Shown piece after piece: positions 10,842 through 24,217 of a DNA stretch of 64,000 nt. The position numbers and the translations under genes were made by a program. Below the pieces are notes generated by a model that did no database searches, was not told the origin of the DNA, and was given only the letters and a program-made list of their open reading frames with translations. The stretch is from Chrysopilus asiliformis. Its lineage: Eukaryota; Arthropoda; Insecta; Diptera; Rhagionidae. The stretch spans positions 100,318,284-100,382,283 of the forward strand of contig OZ035962.1 of the NCBI GenBank assembly GCA_964034945.1. Direction: 5' to 3'. Position 1 is the stretch's first letter. Each line of letters opens with the position of its first letter.

Positions 10842-12479
10842 TAAGAGAGGAAAATTTGGGTGGATTTTTTGGGCTATATGCTTTCTGAAGAGTTCTCTAT
10901 TCAATGGACAAAACTCCATAAAAATACATTAATTGGTTCTTAAGATATCAGAAGAGAAGACTCAAGGAAAGGGGGAAGGGGAATTTCTTTAAATGTTAAA
11001 ATATTAAAAATAACCAAAATAACTAAAAATATTACAGGAGGTAAATACAAATAAAACACCTGAAATACAGGAATTTGGTATGGTCAAAAATTTGGTGTCT
11101 AACACATATCATAACCTTTCACTTGAGACATAAAAAGAAGGTTTGAGTAAAAACAGTTGAAATATCGTTCTTTTACAATATGATTTTTTTCTAAATGAGA
11201 AAAAGTGGCACAGGAAATCATTTTAAAGGGTGACCGTGAAATGAAAATCTGATGTATAAATGTTCATTTACAGCTATTCACCCCTATTTATACATCCGAC
11301 TTGCAAACTAAATAAGAAAAACAGACCGTGTCCATCCGAAAAAAATACTTCCCAAACCTGAAAAGGTTCGTACAGGCAAATGTACTTTGCGAATATTAAA
11401 TTGAATCCAAACATCGCCCCAAGGTTGTACTCCCTCTTATCGAGTAAACATGTTCATGTTACTCGCAGATTAATACGTTTGCCCCATGCCATTATGCTTG
11501 TATTAACGTACTAATATTTATGAGTAACCAGTACCGGCATACATGTTGGGGATATTCAGACTCGTATGTCCTGTCCAGCCTAAATCAATTAACACTAAAT
11601 GTCCACTGCTGCCATCTGCCGTGACTAGCGTTTATGTCCGCTATATTTCCCATGAACATATTAATGCAAAGAATAGAAGGGATTCTATAAGGACATATTG
11701 TTGGTGGCCAATGTTGCCCAGTTTATGCCAATATTTATCCTGAACGGAGGCCAAAGAGGGAATTCAAAGCTCTGCTAATGGTCCTACAGGCAACAGTATC
11801 CCATGGAGAAATGAAAATTGTAGGTAGTCATACAACAGCGAAATACTAAACAGTAGCACCGATTGTAGCCATCATCCCCATAGATTCCCTCCTTATAATA
11901 GCATATTCTATAGGTACACCCTCTTCAATCTTCGAAACTATGCTTTGGTTTGGGAAATGGGTTGCGCCATATGGCGGAAGTTGCATCAATATGAAAGCAT
12001 TAATGTCTTCAACCCTTTGGACAATGTTGTAGGAAAAACATGTGACGCAACAATTTCATAGATATTTCGTCTATAAAGACATAAAATGTGAAAGGGGCGG
12101 AATATTTTTGCAATGTTGAATTTTAATTCATCGCACTTAGGGAGGAGTGTATAAAAGAACTTTATGTTCTCGGTTTTCGATAAAAAATATATTGAAATAA
12201 CGTGACTTATACGTGCTGTTCGGCACCTGTGTCATGCTGTGGCTTAGTAAAATCACACTATATTTAATTCAGATTGTTTGCGAAAAATTCAGGACCAAAG
12301 GGGATCACATATGCTATGCACACTTTTTAATTACAGCTTTCGTAGTCTGTTTAAATTAAATTTGTGTTTTTTTTTTTTTGCTAAATAAAAATCAAAAGGA
12401 TTTTCTTCTGAATTAAAAAACTCCACTGTTAATCCTGTAAAAACAGAATGATAGACAATTTGCATGCAAAACGTTTTTT
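10842..12479. other. Unassigned stretch, no gene seen
   Basis: The part from about 11280 to 11830 is less AT-rich and free of repeats, as regulatory or unique DNA often is. No frame with splice signals or a known motif was recognised (the longest, 11543-11743, has none). Confidence 0.45.
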
Positions 12480-12865
12480 TTTATTAGAGGCCCGTTACAT
12501 ATGGTTGAAATACATTTTATATACGAATATATAAATAAAAAAAAAACATAAGAAAAGCAACAATTGCCAGGGGTTAATCGTCAAATATTCTGTATGAATG
12601 TAAACAAAATTTTTATGAAAAAAATCCATTTGTATGGGAGAGGGGAGAATGATATCATGCCTAGTTTTCGAGAAAACAGGAAAAAAGTATTCCATTTGTA
12701 TGGGAAAGGGGGAAGCACTGATACGATTGGATTTTGATGTATGGGTGTGTTATGTAGAACCCTATTCTAAACACATTTTACTGACATTAATTTCTCAATA
12801 TGACTAACCGTTTTCGAGAAAATTGCAAATTCTGATAATCCGCTTCAGAGTCTGGAAATATCATA
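12480..12865 (+). repeat. Dispersed repeat family N, copy N1
   Basis: Contains the family signatures CCATTTGTATGGGA(G/A)AGGGG, GATTGGATTTTGATGTATG, GTTATGTAGAA, TTCTAAACACATTTTA and CGTTTTCGAGAAAAT, each twice or nearly so. Related copies are at about 38720-39235, 42300-42740 and, inverted, 60395-60700. Confidence 0.6.
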
Positions 12866-15800
12866 AGAGGCGGTTCACTGAGGTGGGGATTTTTTTAGTG
12901 AAAAGAAAATTTGTTTTATAGTAAAATTTTGATCACTAGTGCTTTGATAACAATAAACCACATATTTTTTGCATAACCCCTAACTAAAAAAATGTAGCGA
13001 CTTTAAAATCGCCAATTCAATTGCTATCAACTGTTTCTAAGTCAACTTAAAAAAAAAAATCCAGATACTCATTTGTTAAAAATTGTTTTTAAGTGCCATT
13101 TAGATAATTATTTAGAAGGTTGAACCTGATAAAATGTTCACATCTCACGATTGTCATTTCAGCAACTGTGGTTTTAGTTTAATTTTATTACAAAATCTTC
13201 CTTATTTATGGCACATGCTCCACACTTTCCACGAATAGCTAATTAACATTTTTAAGATGAGCTCCTTATGCTTGTTAAAAAGATATTTATAGTTTTAAAT
13301 ATAAAAAAATATATATATCCAGTGAAAATGGAAGAAATGTTTCTGCTAAAAGTAATAAAAAACAAACTCCTTCAGTTCGACAAGGTATCCCAATGTGGAA
13401 TATCCCTTTCAGGAAGCCGAATATGTCTTTTATCTTGTGACACACACAAAAAGAGGAAATTAATTAGCTAACATGGAACATATGTCTATCGATATGTTTT
13501 ACAATAATTTTACGACAATTGCAATTGACAGAACAATAGCGGATCTAATTAATCTTGACATAATCTGAGCACACAGCATTTCTTTCTCTTTTTGAAATTT
13601 TTATTCTGTCATGCATGCGATATCTTTGATACACACATCGTTGGCTTCTGATAATTTACCTGGGCATCTCGAAGATAGAACACGCTTTACAGGTAATTCT
13701 GAGGAAACACACGATAGGTAGTAGCCAATTTTAGAGCTATATGTTATCGAAACCATTGCAGTGAATCTCCTCCCGCACTACTGTTGTGCTCCATCTATTG
13801 TTATTAGATATAGATATGCACCTGAGTTACTTCTGCCTTTCATCTTTATTGCAAGTATTCAGAACTAGACGTTACTGTTTGGCATTTACAATTTAGTAGA
13901 ATTTTTCCCTAGCAAACGAAAAGTCAATGTCATTTTGTGTACTTTTCTTCCTTCACTTGAAAGTCACTACGAGTAGAGTTGCACGGGACTTGCGTTAATT
14001 AGTTGAACATCTTGGAAATTGTGTTCGATATGTGAAAACGTCTTCTCAAAGATATTTAATCGTTGGGGCATTCGCTGTGGAGTGTGGAGAAATGTGGAAA
14101 AATTTTCCAACCCCTCCCCCTTATCATCGTTTTATTGGATTTATCTCTAATGAGGTGAATTCTGAATGTTCTAGAATCGGGAAATGGCCACCGAGAGACA
14201 AGTTTTAGTCTCTAAAATCCTCAAAAGATTTCCTATACGGCTGCTTTTGTGGCTGAAAATACCTGTTGACTACATACATATTAACAATACATACCAGTAA
14301 TAACTTCTGCTTTGCCGGATCTCATTGTCTGTTGCGGTTACATTCTGGCGAAGCTTGGGTGCCAGTTAATTTTGTATCTATGCTTTTCGTATTACGATAC
14401 AAGTACAGACTGATCGCCATATATTAATAAGATTAACAGTGGATAATGTTAATTAAATTTTTTCATTATTCCTGTGATCCCTCACGAGTATATATCAATG
14501 TGACAGTAAAACCTATGCAAAATGTTCTGTAAATATGTCGTGCTAAACACCAAAAATAAATTGCAATTAGATTAATTTAATGTTTTTGCAATGAAGTCAT
14601 AACACAGAACTAAACTAACTTGAATACAAACTTTGTCCGACATTGCCGAACTCGACGAATCACAGCTGATCAAGGCGAACATATCTACACCAACACGCTC
14701 GCTTTGATTCGCCAAGAGTGTGGACCTGGCATAAGACTTTTGTTATTTGTTTTTGGAACTTATTAGTTGTGCGAGCGTACGTGTAACACAATTTGTTTAA
14801 TTCTTTTTAATTTATGAAAAATACCAATCTGTAGAACTGCCTATTACTTTGGTGGAACCCGCCGCTGCGCCCCTTGTTGGACGATTCCTGAAGCCTAGGG
14901 TCAGATCCACTTCCGGTTGTGAGCAATGTCACACGCTTACTGACGCTTCAGCTACCTCTCAACCACCTCACAACCTCTAGTGTTGTCAGGGTGGCAGTTT
15001 TTCAATTTATTCGGGGATTTTGACTTAATTTGCTTACAATAGTACCATAAGAGGGACGATGCTCGAATTAACTCGAGTGTGTCCTTTCTTCTGTTTCATT
15101 CAAGTTCTTCTCCACGGAAACAAAAAGGTTTTGAAATTTTCGACATTATAGCATCCCTTGTATTTAAAATATATAATCTGCTCAAATACCTGCTTTGCTG
15201 AGCTAAAAGTGTGACTGCTTCAAAATTTGGCTCGGAAGTTCTCACACAAAAATTAAAGGGTGAATTTGCTCCCGAATTACTTTAGCCCCGCATCCCCTTT
15301 ATTCCCCTTTCCATAGGCTATTTTCCAATGAAAATGCTCCTAAATACTTTATCCCCGTACCCCCTTTTATCTTCATACCATGGACTACTTTCCAGTTGCA
15401 ACATAGGGCCTACGAAAAACTTCTAAGAAAAATTTTAGGCCAATCGGTTTTGCAGTTTTCACGCTTTTCTGTTTAAGTTTTCAAAAAAAAATCTTGAAAA
15501 ATATACTGTAAAGGTTTTTTTCAGGAAAAAAGTAAGTGCAACATATTTCTTTCTTTTTTCAAACAATATCCCGGTTTGACTGTCTCGGAAAGATTTAGGG
15601 AGCATCCATGCGATCGAATGAACGAACACACACGCGGTCGTAATCGAAGTCAATAACGATATGAATCTAGTGATAATTTACCTTTACCTGAGTAAGTTGT
15701 AATAACTTTTGGCGGCATAATTGACTTTGTTTCTTAACTTTTCTTTCAGCCACTTTTTTAATCTTCCTCACAACAGCGTTTTTTTTTATTAAACTTGGTA

Positions 15801-16185
15801 TTTTAAACACAATGTCAATAAACGTTGATTATTAAATAGTTATACGATTATAGACTCATAAGAATGATAGTCTTCCCTGGCTCAGGTAGTTTTAGTTTTT
15901 GTCATATCACATCAAACATACCGACTTTAAATTAGTAAACTACCTGCTCCATTTTGTCTACCAGCTATACATCATTTGTATCTATCAACTCGTATCTACA
16001 ACATTATTTAATTGGATGTCTAGCCCCTACAGCAACGAAAAAAATAAAATCAGTAAATGAAAATATGGCAAATATACAATTTTGTGCTTTTTATACAAAA
16101 TCCAATATAAAATGAACTGAACTCTAGATGATCAAAAAATGCAACTAACTATAAATCACATTTTTGGTGAAAAAAAAAGAAATAC
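12866..16185. other. Unassigned stretch, no gene seen
   Basis: No coding signal recognised. A moderately GC-richer segment at about 14640-15000 could be unique or regulatory sequence. Near 15290-15480 there is a degenerate block (GGCCAATCGGTTTTGCAGTTTTCACGC) that resembles the core of family M. Confidence 0.45.
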
Positions 16186-16186
16186 T

Positions 16187-16990
16187 TAACTTGATATGGA
16201 GTCCCTTTTTATTATATTCACATACAAATATAGTGAACCTGTTATAGTTGAATACATTAGTATATATATGTAGACATATCCAAGATATCCATTAAGAAGG
16301 TCCTCATTAATTATTTTTGCTAAAGCCGGAATAAACAATTTCTCAACGGACGACTCTCCAGAAACGCCGAGTCTCGCAAAAACCGGCAAACCTTCATCAA
16401 AGATCAACATATTTTGTCTTGACATTTTGATTACTATTCCATTTGGGGCAAAACGATGACGATGAAGTCGCTCTCAGCCGCTTTAAGTCGACGCTATTCA
16501 AGGCTAATGTGTGGAAAGAATAACGTCGTGTAAAAAGTCCGTAATATCGTCGTCTATACCAGCAATAATACTTGTAAAAAATATGAACCAAAAAAAAAAT
16601 AACAACAAAAGAAGCTATCCTTTGAGAACATCACAATACCATACGTACACAAATATAAATTATATGGTTTACTAAATAAATATATTTCTCGATAAATGCC
16701 ATGATATAAAACAAGTGTATGGCCCCCTCCTCCGTCTCGCAATAAGGACAACATTTCGAATATGTTTTGGAATTTATAATAGCCACACCGAAATCACTCC
16801 GAATGAATTTATTTCTTTTTCGCAAACGTCCGGATTGTGGCATAAAATGTTTAGGTTATCCTTAGCCAAAAACATTAGCCCTTTAAACACACATCCCGAG
16901 CATAGTGAAATGAATGTATTTTCCCATCCAATGCCCCGCTCTAACCGAATTCAATGCATATATATTTTCAAAATAGTTTTGCCGTGAATG
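16187..16990 (-). pseudogene. possible 3' end of a decayed LINE
   Basis: On the minus strand, RAGHWMGKYIHF (near 16920-16960) and CCPYCETEEGAIHLFY (near 16710-16760) resemble the GHG...L and C-x2-C...E...H zinc-binding block found after the RNase H domain of some LINEs. Several stops and frame changes separate the pieces, and the distance between them is longer than usual. Weak evidence; may be chance. Confidence 0.18.
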
Positions 16991-18009
16991 ATTTATTTCA
17001 AGACATTCGATGACATATGTGAATATTAGCTGTGCAGGGCCCTAAGAGTTAGGTCCGTCCCGTTCAGCATTCATATGCGTTTCTATTTGGTAAATTTGAC
17101 TGTTTCGTTGTTTCTCCGACAGAACTTTGGAATCTTTCAACGAAAGGGGAGAAAAACCTCGACTAAAATCAACTTTTAGCCAAGAATACACAACAAAGTT
17201 GTAGAGACAAAAACAGGAGAAAAAAAAAACGAAAAGCACAAATATTAGAATGTATATAAAGAAACTTTTGTCTCTTAGAATAGCCGACTTGACTATACGG
17301 AATGTTTTTGGCATTTTCGAAATCATCAGACGATATCAAAATACGTCAGAATTATATTTTTGAGTTATTTACGGAGGTCGTCGTCGCATCCGAAATGTTT
17401 TAAATTTACTTATTATGGTCGGAGGGAACCATCCCATTTTTTCCCTCTGGAGACTTGATTTTGCTGTCTTAAGATTTATTTTATTTAACTATTTTCATCG
17501 ATTAATTGGCCTATTTTTTGTGGGATTTTATGCTGTTTGATATTATAAAGTTTAGACATTTTTCAATTGGAAACCACTTATTAAAATATTCGAAGAAATT
17601 CCAATCATTTTCATTATTTTTTATATGCGGTGGTTTGAATTTTTTCTCAAATTAGATTTTGGTAGATGAAAAATTATATTTTCATAAATTCATTTTATAA
17701 TTTGTTGATTGAATTAAAATTCTATGGATTCAACCATTCCATTAATAAATTTGAGGATTAAGTTTTGAGCATATTTTTTGTTTAGTTTATTTTCCCAATT
17801 AAATTAAGCAGTTTTTCAATATGTATTTCATTAATATTTATTTTGAATGTTAAACAATCAGGTAAATCTGCCGGTATTATCTAAGTTATCAAATCTACTA
17901 TGGGTTATCTTAAATATCGGACATCCTTGAAGAGAAATTTTTTCAGCTTACAAGTTAAAATTTAGGCAAAAGTTTCTTTACTGTAAAAAAACTAAAATAA
18001 AGATTTCAA
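16991..18009. other. AT-rich stretch, no gene seen
   Basis: No motif, inverted-repeat pair or tandem array recognised. The 94-codon minus-strand frame at 17042-17326 is strongly hydrophobic in its middle (about 20 residues of F, V, L and I) but lacks any neighbour or signal supporting a real gene. Confidence 0.5.
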
Positions 18010-18434
18010 TAAAAAAACATAACAAAAGCTATAATTGCCAATCTGGCAATTATTGAAAACCCGTATGGTGATATTCGTATCAAAATTCCACTTTGAAGTC
18101 AAACTTTCCAATAAGATTTTTTAAAATGTATTCCAATCGGATTTTGATGTATGGGAGTTTTATGTAGAATCATATCCTAAATAACTTTTGTTCTTGGACT
18201 TTTTTGATGAGATGCACCGTTTTTGAGATATTCGCACAAAATATTTTCGTTCGTATGGCGGGTACCCCCCCCACAGACGGACAGACGGACGGACGGACGG
18301 ACATGCTAAATTCAACTTTTTTATCATTCTAAATACACTGGTGTAATTAATTTTTGTGTGTGAGGACGGGATCTTGGCGTTACAAACGGTAAGGCAAAGT
18401 TAATATAGCCTTTGGTTTCACCATACGGGTATAA
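18010..18434 (-). repeat. Dispersed repeat family A, copy A2 (internally deleted)
   Basis: Reverse-oriented copy beginning with the GCTATAATTGCCAATCTGGC hairpin and ending GGTTTCACCATACGGGTATA. The stretch between the GGTACCCCCC block and the GACGGACGGACGG run has been lost, including the ACTTGAAATTTTG core present in A1, A3 and A4. Flanks are ATAAAA-like at both ends, as in the other copies. Confidence 0.75.
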
Positions 18435-20286
18435 AACTTGTGAACTAATGCTAAGGTTCCACACTATAAGTTACGGTTGAAGGACTGGAGAAGTGAACAA
18501 TAATAATATTAATACCAAAAAAAAAAAAAAAAAAAACAAGAAAAAAACAATTACAATCTGATCTTCTCAAGTATTTTTCTATTGTATTTTGAGAGTTGGA
18601 ACGGTTTGTACTTAATTTTGCTTTTTCGCGAAAATCGTTAGAGAACATAACGATTTCGAGTTCAGACCTCAAAATATACGTCCAGTTAAGAATTTTGGGC
18701 AAGGTACCTTGTCGTTGTCGTCCTGGAAATCCAACTTTAATCCTGGATTTACTAGAGGGGAAGACATTTGGGGGGTAGTATAAGTACGATATATATGTTT
18801 GGTATTTTCGAGTAAAGACCATTTATCGACATATATTTTCTATATCCGACAAAATGGCGTCTTCCGTCTGTCATTTGGTTTTTCCTTCATCGAGACATGC
18901 CCAAGAACTATTAGAACTATTAGACAAATATTTTGATATCAGTTTCATGAAAAGCGGTGTGCCCGTTTCGGTTTTAGCTCGTAACAAAAAGTCTATATCA
19001 TAGAATGCTAAAAGCAATATCATCCTGTGCTTTTCAGCAGTCGGGTTAAAAGTAAGTTGGTTACGAGATTGTATTCACGATGACAAGATGAGAAATATGT
19101 ATCTCTCTGACACCTCGGAAGCTATAGGTACTAACTATAGTTGTAAGATGTCATTATAATATTATTATAATAGATACACAAAAAAAAATCAAAACTAAAT
19201 ATTTATTTGGCTAATATTAAATAAAATGAGTCAGTGGTTAATTTTAGGAAAACATATCTAGTTGAAAAACAGATTTAATTATAAAGTTTCAATTACCGTG
19301 ATTTGAGTTGGAATTAAACCACAAATAATTGGCTTTTCTTCCAACAAAAAGTGCTTGAAGTTTGCGTGTCTATAAAGTCGATTGGATCATGTGCGTATTC
19401 CAACAGCTATGATTAGTAATTTTTTTTTTGTTTGGTAATAAAAACAGAAATTTCTTCTTGGAAATCATTAAATCAAAATAAGCATTATCACTCAATAACA
19501 CATTGAGTTTGATGGAAAGCATAAGAAAAAAATGTGCACCGAGAAATAAAGCAACAGAGATATTGGGGGTATCTACGGGAGTAATTTCACATATGCAATG
19601 GAACTTGTGGCTGTTTGGGGAGCATAAAACATAATGCTTGAATAGCGGCATCTCTTCTCACTGACAAATGAGGTAATTTGTACTTAGCCCGTGTCAATCA
19701 TTCCGGAATCGAGTTTCGGGGCGTTTAATGTCTGGTCTCATCTTTAAAATGTTGGTGCCATCAGACAGCAAGAAAAACCGCATGAAATTTTGTGCGCTTG
19801 ACTCGCGCTTGTAGATGGAATCCTAAAGTAGATTTTTATTAACAAACACCAAATATATATGGTCATATGTATACTCGTACAATTTTCCCATTCATTTCAT
19901 TTCTTATTTTTAAGAATTTGACATATGGTTGCTGATATTCTTAATTTTTTTTTTTTCATTCTTCTTTAGTGGTTATGTTGTGGTTCTTTTCAGTTTCGAG
20001 AGCCCTCAGAAAGAAAATCATGCAGAAAAAATACCGAGATTTGAGACGGAAGTGTTAGGAGTTATTTGTTACTTAAGTGAAGGAGGCAATTTGCGTCATA
20101 GTTTTTGACATGCGTGGAGGATGTATGCAAACGATATACTCGCAGAGTGTATATCCGAATATTCACTTGTCAGTCATTGATACTTTTAATTCCTGGGAAA
20201 TTATATTTTTCAAAGATTTGATAATAGCACATATTCTAGGAAAAAAAAACTTTGTAAATTTTTGTTAATCAGTTTTTCTTTTCTAG
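18435..20286. other. AT-rich stretch, possibly intron of the gene ending at 20.46 kb
   Basis: A long poly-A tract lies near 18517-18538. Frames at 18451-18822 and 19370-19651 (minus) have no recognisable motif. The last 30 bases, TTAATCAGTTTTTCTTTTCTAG, form a branch-point-like element, polypyrimidine tract and AG acceptor, so at least the right part may be intron. Confidence 0.35.
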
Positions 20287-20540
20287 TGCATCAAACTCCA
20301 AGGCGAGACTGAACCTCGCAATATTAAGTTTCGCAATATTGCTCACCCCTACAGATTTACAGAGGGTGTGAATCAAGAATATATTACAACATTGATTTGT
20401 AACACCCCATCAACAGCAGACGTCGGTATAGCAGCCGATGGTGTTGTTGGCAACAAGCAGTAACTATTGGTAGTCATTTCCATAAAGTAAGTTGAGTGGT
20501 TTGGTGTGATGCAAAATAAAGGTAATTTGTTTTTTAAAAA
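20287..20540 (+). CDS. Candidate 3'-terminal exon of an unidentified host gene
   Basis: This is the best candidate for a host-gene exon in the window. A strong splice acceptor (polypyrimidine tract then TTTTCTAG, ending 20286) is followed at once by 58 open codons (20287-20460) and TAA (20461-20463). An AATAAA poly(A) signal follows at 20515-20520. The frame starts exactly at the acceptor, because the preceding TAG is a stop in the same frame. The segment is near 45 percent GC against about one third around it. Readable residues include RNIKFRNIAHPYRFTEGV and ICNTPSTADVGIAADG. I do not recognise the family. No upstream exon was found, so the gene would extend left over a long intron, possibly beyond the window. 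The exon could also belong to a transposon-derived gene. Start and end of transcription are not known. Confidence 0.4.
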
Positions 20541-20587
20541 CTTTTTGTCCCTTTATATATATATTTTTTTATTTTAAAACGATACAC

Positions 20588-20672
20588 CAGTGTTTCCCAA
20601 CCTATCGCTGGCATACCCCCTAGCAAGATAGTTTTTTCTTGCGTACACACTGACACCATTGTATACAACATG
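20588..20672 (+). mobile_element. hAT-type element end (fragment)
   Basis: Begins CAGTGTTTCCCAACC, the classic terminal sequence of many hAT elements and hAT-derived MITEs, followed by GCTGGCATACCCCCTAGC. No matching right end is seen, so it is a solo end or decayed copy, located just before element O. Confidence 0.55.
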
Positions 20673-20717
20673 TCATAAATTATATCGCGAAAATTTACTT
20701 TTAAAAAGAATAGGATT

Positions 20718-21031
20718 GCAGGGCTACGGAGTCGGAGTCGAGGATTCGGAGTCAGTGTCGGGACAGAGTTATTGCATTAGGAGTCGGTTTAAGAGTCGGA
20801 GTCGAAGTCGGAGTAAATTCATCGACTCCAACTCCGAATCGGGTATTTTACCTCCATTGGCCACCATACAGTGTTGCCCATCTAAATTAGGTCTAACCTC
20901 AGTGTTTTGCAACCAGAAACGATGCTTGTATTGCGGTTTAAAGTGACTTTTTTAGCCGAAGGAGTCGGAGTTGGAGTTAGGCCTCCTAGACTTTCTGGAG
21001 TCGAAGGTTGAACTACTGACTCCACAGTCTT
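20718..21031. mobile_element. Element O: hAT-like MITE rich in GGAGTCGGAGTC, 8-bp duplication
   Basis: The left end GCAGGGCTACGGAGTCGGAG and the right end ...GACTCCACAGTCTT are imperfect inverted repeats. The inner parts consist of GGAGTC hexamers on opposite strands. ATAGGATT occurs exactly at both sides (20710-20717 and 21032-21039), the 8-bp duplication expected of hAT. The interior includes further CAGTGTT-type strings, suggesting composite history. A 95-codon frame across it is repeat-derived. Confidence 0.72.
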
Positions 21032-21039
21032 ATAGGATT

Positions 21040-24000
21040 ATGTTCAAGAATTACACTGATAAAATTTTTTTTCTATCGGGATCAAATGTGTCCTACATGC
21101 TTTATTTAAGGGTATAAAATGCTGAAGAAATACTGGCGGCAGTGCGAGAAAGAAATAAACCATGAAGCGTATAAAAAGAAAAAGATTTAACAAAAAAACC
21201 TGTATTAAAAACATGAAGCTTTTTTTTAAAAAAAAATAGATAATTAGTGAGTACTGTCTTGCATTGTAATACTGCTGATTTGATAAAAAATTTGCTCAAC
21301 TAATAATTACATCACATTCAGTGGATTACGGAAGAATCCATTAACATTTGGGAAAATACAAAATGAGAATTAAAAAATATATATATATACGGGATATGAA
21401 ACTAGAATGAAGACAGCTGAACGGACTTTTTGAAAAGGACGAATTTCCATCCAACAAGTAAAATTCCTTTGCAATGGAGGATTCTAATTAAAATTCCCAT
21501 CAGTAACCATTGGAAACAATTATAATAAAATCTGACGGAACATTAGCGGGGCGATAATACGTACCTCACCTGAATGAATTTCATTTGTGCACGTATGTGT
21601 CAACAATGCGAGATTTATTTCCTATTATTCTCCCCGAAGGTAGGATATATTCGTTACCACATCAGCAGGTAGACATGTGGATAGATTTTGGCTATTTTTG
21701 GAGAAATGGTACACTCCTTCATAGTATATTTGAAACGGAATTAACAGAAAGTGGACGGAGCTGGATGGGCGGTAATAGTGCGGGATATATGATTTGACAG
21801 GACACCATTATTCTTTACATTCATCCTTGAACTGGATCTTCTTCAGCTAACTCGTCTCGTCGTCCGCGCGGGGGCATTCAGTATTCATATATTTCTTCCC
21901 CATCAGGACATTCCCTCTGCTGTTGCCCTTCACCTGGTTCCCTGAAAGTGCGAGTACAATGGGACATTTCATTCATTTGTATTCAGGATACCGTCGTATT
22001 GTTGGGTCTGATAAAAGGATGAAACAAAACCCAATGACAAGATGTGAAAACTGATAGAAAAAACAACTAAGGAAGAAGAAACCGTAAAAATAACATTTGT
22101 GCTGGGCTTGAGAACATTAGAAAACCTGTAGTTAGGGGAGAGGATAAAGAGAAATGATGTATAGCAACGACATCTATGAATCCAGGACGAAGTCGCTACA
22201 TCCCACGCCGGAAACGTGAAGGATTCGATTCAAGTGACTAAAAAGATTTCCATAAGCTTGGTAAGATTCGACAGAGCCCTTCTGAAAACACCATGACTAT
22301 ATACTGAAAACCACAAGCAAAACCCTGCTTTACCTTCCGTAGAGTATCTATCCGTTTCCTGTCCCTGACGACATACGACTAGTTCCTGAATAGATGGAAC
22401 TCCGATCTCCACACTCAATTCAATGGGAAGTTGTGTATAACTGGTGACAAATAGTATGTCATTGGTGTCTGATGTTTACAATAGGGAGGACATGTTAAAT
22501 GCATATGTTCTGTATGTTGAGATGATAAATGGTCGGGACACTTTGAATTTTTAATTCAAAAAAGAATGTAAAAAAAGAGACCCTCGTAGAGCCCGAACAT
22601 GAACCACAGCACAGGCAAGGAGATCAACTTAAATATGAAGAAATTCCCTTTTCTTGGGGAGACATTCTAAGTGAATTCAACTCAGGAAATCAACGTTTGT
22701 TATGAGGGATTACCATTCTATCTACTGTAGATCAAACCATAACTTATATTGTTGATGACGTATACTTCCCCTGAACTTATGAGCATAACTTATGTCGCAT
22801 GTTGCTCTCACTGCGAAATATACAATTAGCTGACGTATTTTATTTCCAGCGAAAAATACGCGTTCAAATTTTTAAATAATGCAAAAACAAAAAAAAATAT
22901 CGACATGGTATCGCAGCGACTCTAAAAATATTTCATGATCGTGACCAAAAAATTTAAGCAGTCTATAATTTTTGCAAGCAATTTACCATAATTCCTATGC
23001 TGGACGGTGTGTGTAATTAGTGCTTGTCTACAAAAATCAAATCGGCGTTTCACTTTTAAACCCATCTAATGTGCACATTGATTCCTAGAATCACTTTACG
23101 TTACATAAATAGACATATTAGGCCGTCTTGTTGAACTGGACATTACGTCAAATTCAAACTGGCTTTGTTTTCAGTTTAATTTTACCTGCAATGTGGGAAT
23201 GTCAAATTTCGACACCACCACTTAAGATTTAATCCGTATTGCCGTCTTTGATCAAAAATTTCCATAGAATTTGTGTCAGTAGTATTTTGGCTGTGAATCA
23301 TTTTCTTGAAATATTTATATCGCTATGACGGGTTATTTCACGTTTTACACGGGAACATTTCCCTATACCGAATGTGTTTATCTTTGTATTCATTCTCTCC
23401 TTTGACTACAGGTGAGAAATTTCACGGTCACATGTCTGTCCGGAATATCAGACTTAATGGTGGCGAAGAATCGGACAAGACAGATTGAACCTTGAGATTC
23501 GTTAAGCCGCTAAAAAGGGTGACAGATGAGGGTCCCTTTCAATTTATATGTTGCACCAACATTCGGTATAAATCAGAAATTTATTTATTATTTTTTTTAT
23601 ATATTTATATATTATATTTATACGTTTGGTCAGATTTTTCTTAATCACAACATTTAGGTAGATGTGATTAAAATATATAAGTTTTTCTTTTTCTTTTATG
23701 TTTGCCAAGAATGGAATTTAATATTTAGTTCAGGGGAATCGCATTCACGTTTTTTCCAAACAAATTTAAACTTAATCAGGATATCATATTTGATTTATAA
23801 ATTAATTTTCAGATTCTCACGAAAAAATAATCGTTTTAATTTAGAGAGGAGTAGAATATAAATTTAACTGAACGACATATTTTCTGGAATGTGTCCAAAC
23901 TTTTGACACATGCTTTTCACTACAAAAAACGGTTTTTCTGAGTTTTTCAAAACGTTTTTTCATGGAGATTTTTTTTTTAAATTTGAAGACCGAAAATCGC

Positions 24001-24217
24001 GAAGTTTCGGAGTATGTCAAGAAAAACGAAACTACGATTTTTAAAAAAGTTGCGATTTTGGTTACTCCCAGTTAACAGGTTTTCACCAAAAGTCGATAGG
24101 ATCGTCTTATTCCAGGACCAAACATGCTTGTAAAACTTCATGGCTCTAACTCAATTAATTTGAAAAATTTTGTACATAGAATGACAGACAGGCATACTTT
24201 TTTTGTAATAAAGCACA
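21040..24217. other. Unassigned stretch, no gene seen
   Basis: No convincing gene. A splice-acceptor-like TCTCTCCTTTGACTACAG at about 23394-23411 leads into 25 open codons ending at 23488, but no poly(A) signal follows closely. The stretch 23880-24190 is a decayed dispersed repeat that ends with a short GACAGACAGGCA run after an ACTTCATGGCTCTAACTCA block, as in families A and J. Confidence 0.45.

Noticed and set aside
16554..16987. Overlapping frames on both strands as genes
   Set aside because: Only weak LINE-like scraps are visible on minus; the plus-strand frame has no motif.
23400..23490. Second terminal exon candidate after TTTGACTACAG
   Set aside because: Only 25 codons, no close poly(A) signal and no composition shift; weaker than the one at 20287.
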